Source: Candidatus Accumulibacter meliphilus
GTDB taxonomy: Bacteria > Pseudomonadota > Gammaproteobacteria > Burkholderiales > Rhodocyclaceae
Length of the DNA: 64,000 nucleotides
Direction: 5' to 3'
Assembly: GCA_003332265.1 (NCBI GenBank)
Contig: QPGA01000024.1
Location: forward strand, 1 to 64,000
The notes beneath the pieces are model-generated. The model was given only the letters and a program-made list of their open reading frames with translations, was not told the origin of the DNA and searched no databases. Each line of letters begins with the position of its first letter. Position 1 is the first letter of the stretch. This document shows positions 63,614 to 64,000 of the stretch, piece after piece. Made by a program: the position numbers and the translations under genes.

Positions 63614-64000
63614 TCAAGCGGCTGCGGGGATGAAGCCGAAGCGAGTCAGAGCCTTGATCCAGCGAGAAGCGTTGCGCTGCACGGAAAGTTGCTCATAGTT
63701 GGTGGCGGAATCCCGGTAGTGTTCGCCACGCTTGAGCATGAAGAAGATGGTGCGCAACATTTTGTGAGCCAGAGCGACGATGGCCCGTTTGTAACCACGG
63801 CGAACGATCAGCGACTGGAACTTGGACTGGAACGCTGATTTGGTCCGACTGGCGGCGTGAGCGAACTCACAGAGAAGTCGGCGAACGTAGAGATTGCCCT
63901 TACGCACGCGCCCCGACTTTCGTTTTCCCGCCGACTCGTTGTTGCCCGGACAAACGCCGACCCAGGAAGCGAGCCGGTCCGGGGAACCAAAGGCACTCAT
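63614..64000 (-). mobile_element. IS110-family transposase, partial at window edge
   Basis: The visible 128 residues are the C-terminal transposase_20 part: SPDRLASWVGVCPGNNESAGKR, RKGNLYVRRLLCEFAHAA, YKRAIVALAHKMLRTIFFML. The catalytic Ser/Gly-rich core and DEDD half would lie beyond base 64000. The 3' end is intact with a stop at 63614. IS110 elements often lack inverted repeats, so the left end cannot be fixed from sequence. Confidence 0.92.

Noticed and set aside
1..64000. tRNA, rRNA or CRISPR loci
   Set aside because: No cloverleaf, rRNA core or regular spacer-repeat pattern was recognised by eye; a covariance scan could still find a small RNA.

Overview
This window looks like a high-GC betaproteobacterial chromosome, most probably a Rhodocyclales member. 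The case rests on gene order and content: a pilGHIJ-chpA cluster next to rubA and thiD-thiE-hemL, pilT/pilU diverging from yggS-proC-yggT-yggU, and algH-ruvX-pyrR-pyrB-pyrX. A class I polyphosphate kinase 2, PEP carboxylase and a full liv operon would fit a polyphosphate-accumulating relative such as Candidatus Accumulibacter. That genus-level guess is inference, because no rRNA gene is present.

Region 1 (1-5650) is accessory DNA. A frameshifted REP-type (Y1) transposase is followed by what I read as a decayed integron. A dead intI on the + strand (4555-5290) faces away from an array of small genes on the - strand. These genes are separated by four attC-like sites with GCCCAAC/GTTGGGC boxes. 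Cassette genes encode an HNH nuclease, a small membrane protein, two exported and one cytosolic unknown, a HEPN-like zinc-ribbon protein, and a cold-shock/Excalibur membrane protein. A palindromic repeat and a pentamer repeat fill the gap up to the core genome.

Region 2 (5650-31600) is core metabolism and transport: an RND efflux pair, ppc, an exported Cache protein, ppk2, a VOC protein with malonyl-CoA decarboxylase, lgt, ilvD, a LysE exporter, a cytochrome c, and the livK-H-M-G-F branched-chain amino acid importer. It continues with an HDOD regulator, a ferredoxin-type reductase, an SDR protein, hemJ and an RlmL-type methyltransferase.

Region 3 (31700-51150) is dominated by twitching motility (pilU, pilT, pilG-H-I-J, chpA). 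Between these blocks lie the yggS-proC cluster, the pyrimidine operon (with a dihydroorotase homologue lacking its metal ligands) and a photolyase. Four copies of one ~125-145 bp three-hairpin repeat lie directly behind the 3' ends of four different genes, all in the same orientation relative to the gene they follow.

Region 4 (51200-64000) carries thiamin and heme genes, a CorA-type transporter with an MgtE-like front part, kup, an exported beta-helix protein, yebC, a HerA-like ATPase and a PhzF-type enzyme. It ends in a second mobile patch: an IS1634-type remnant, an orphan antitoxin, and an IS110-family transposase cut by the window edge.
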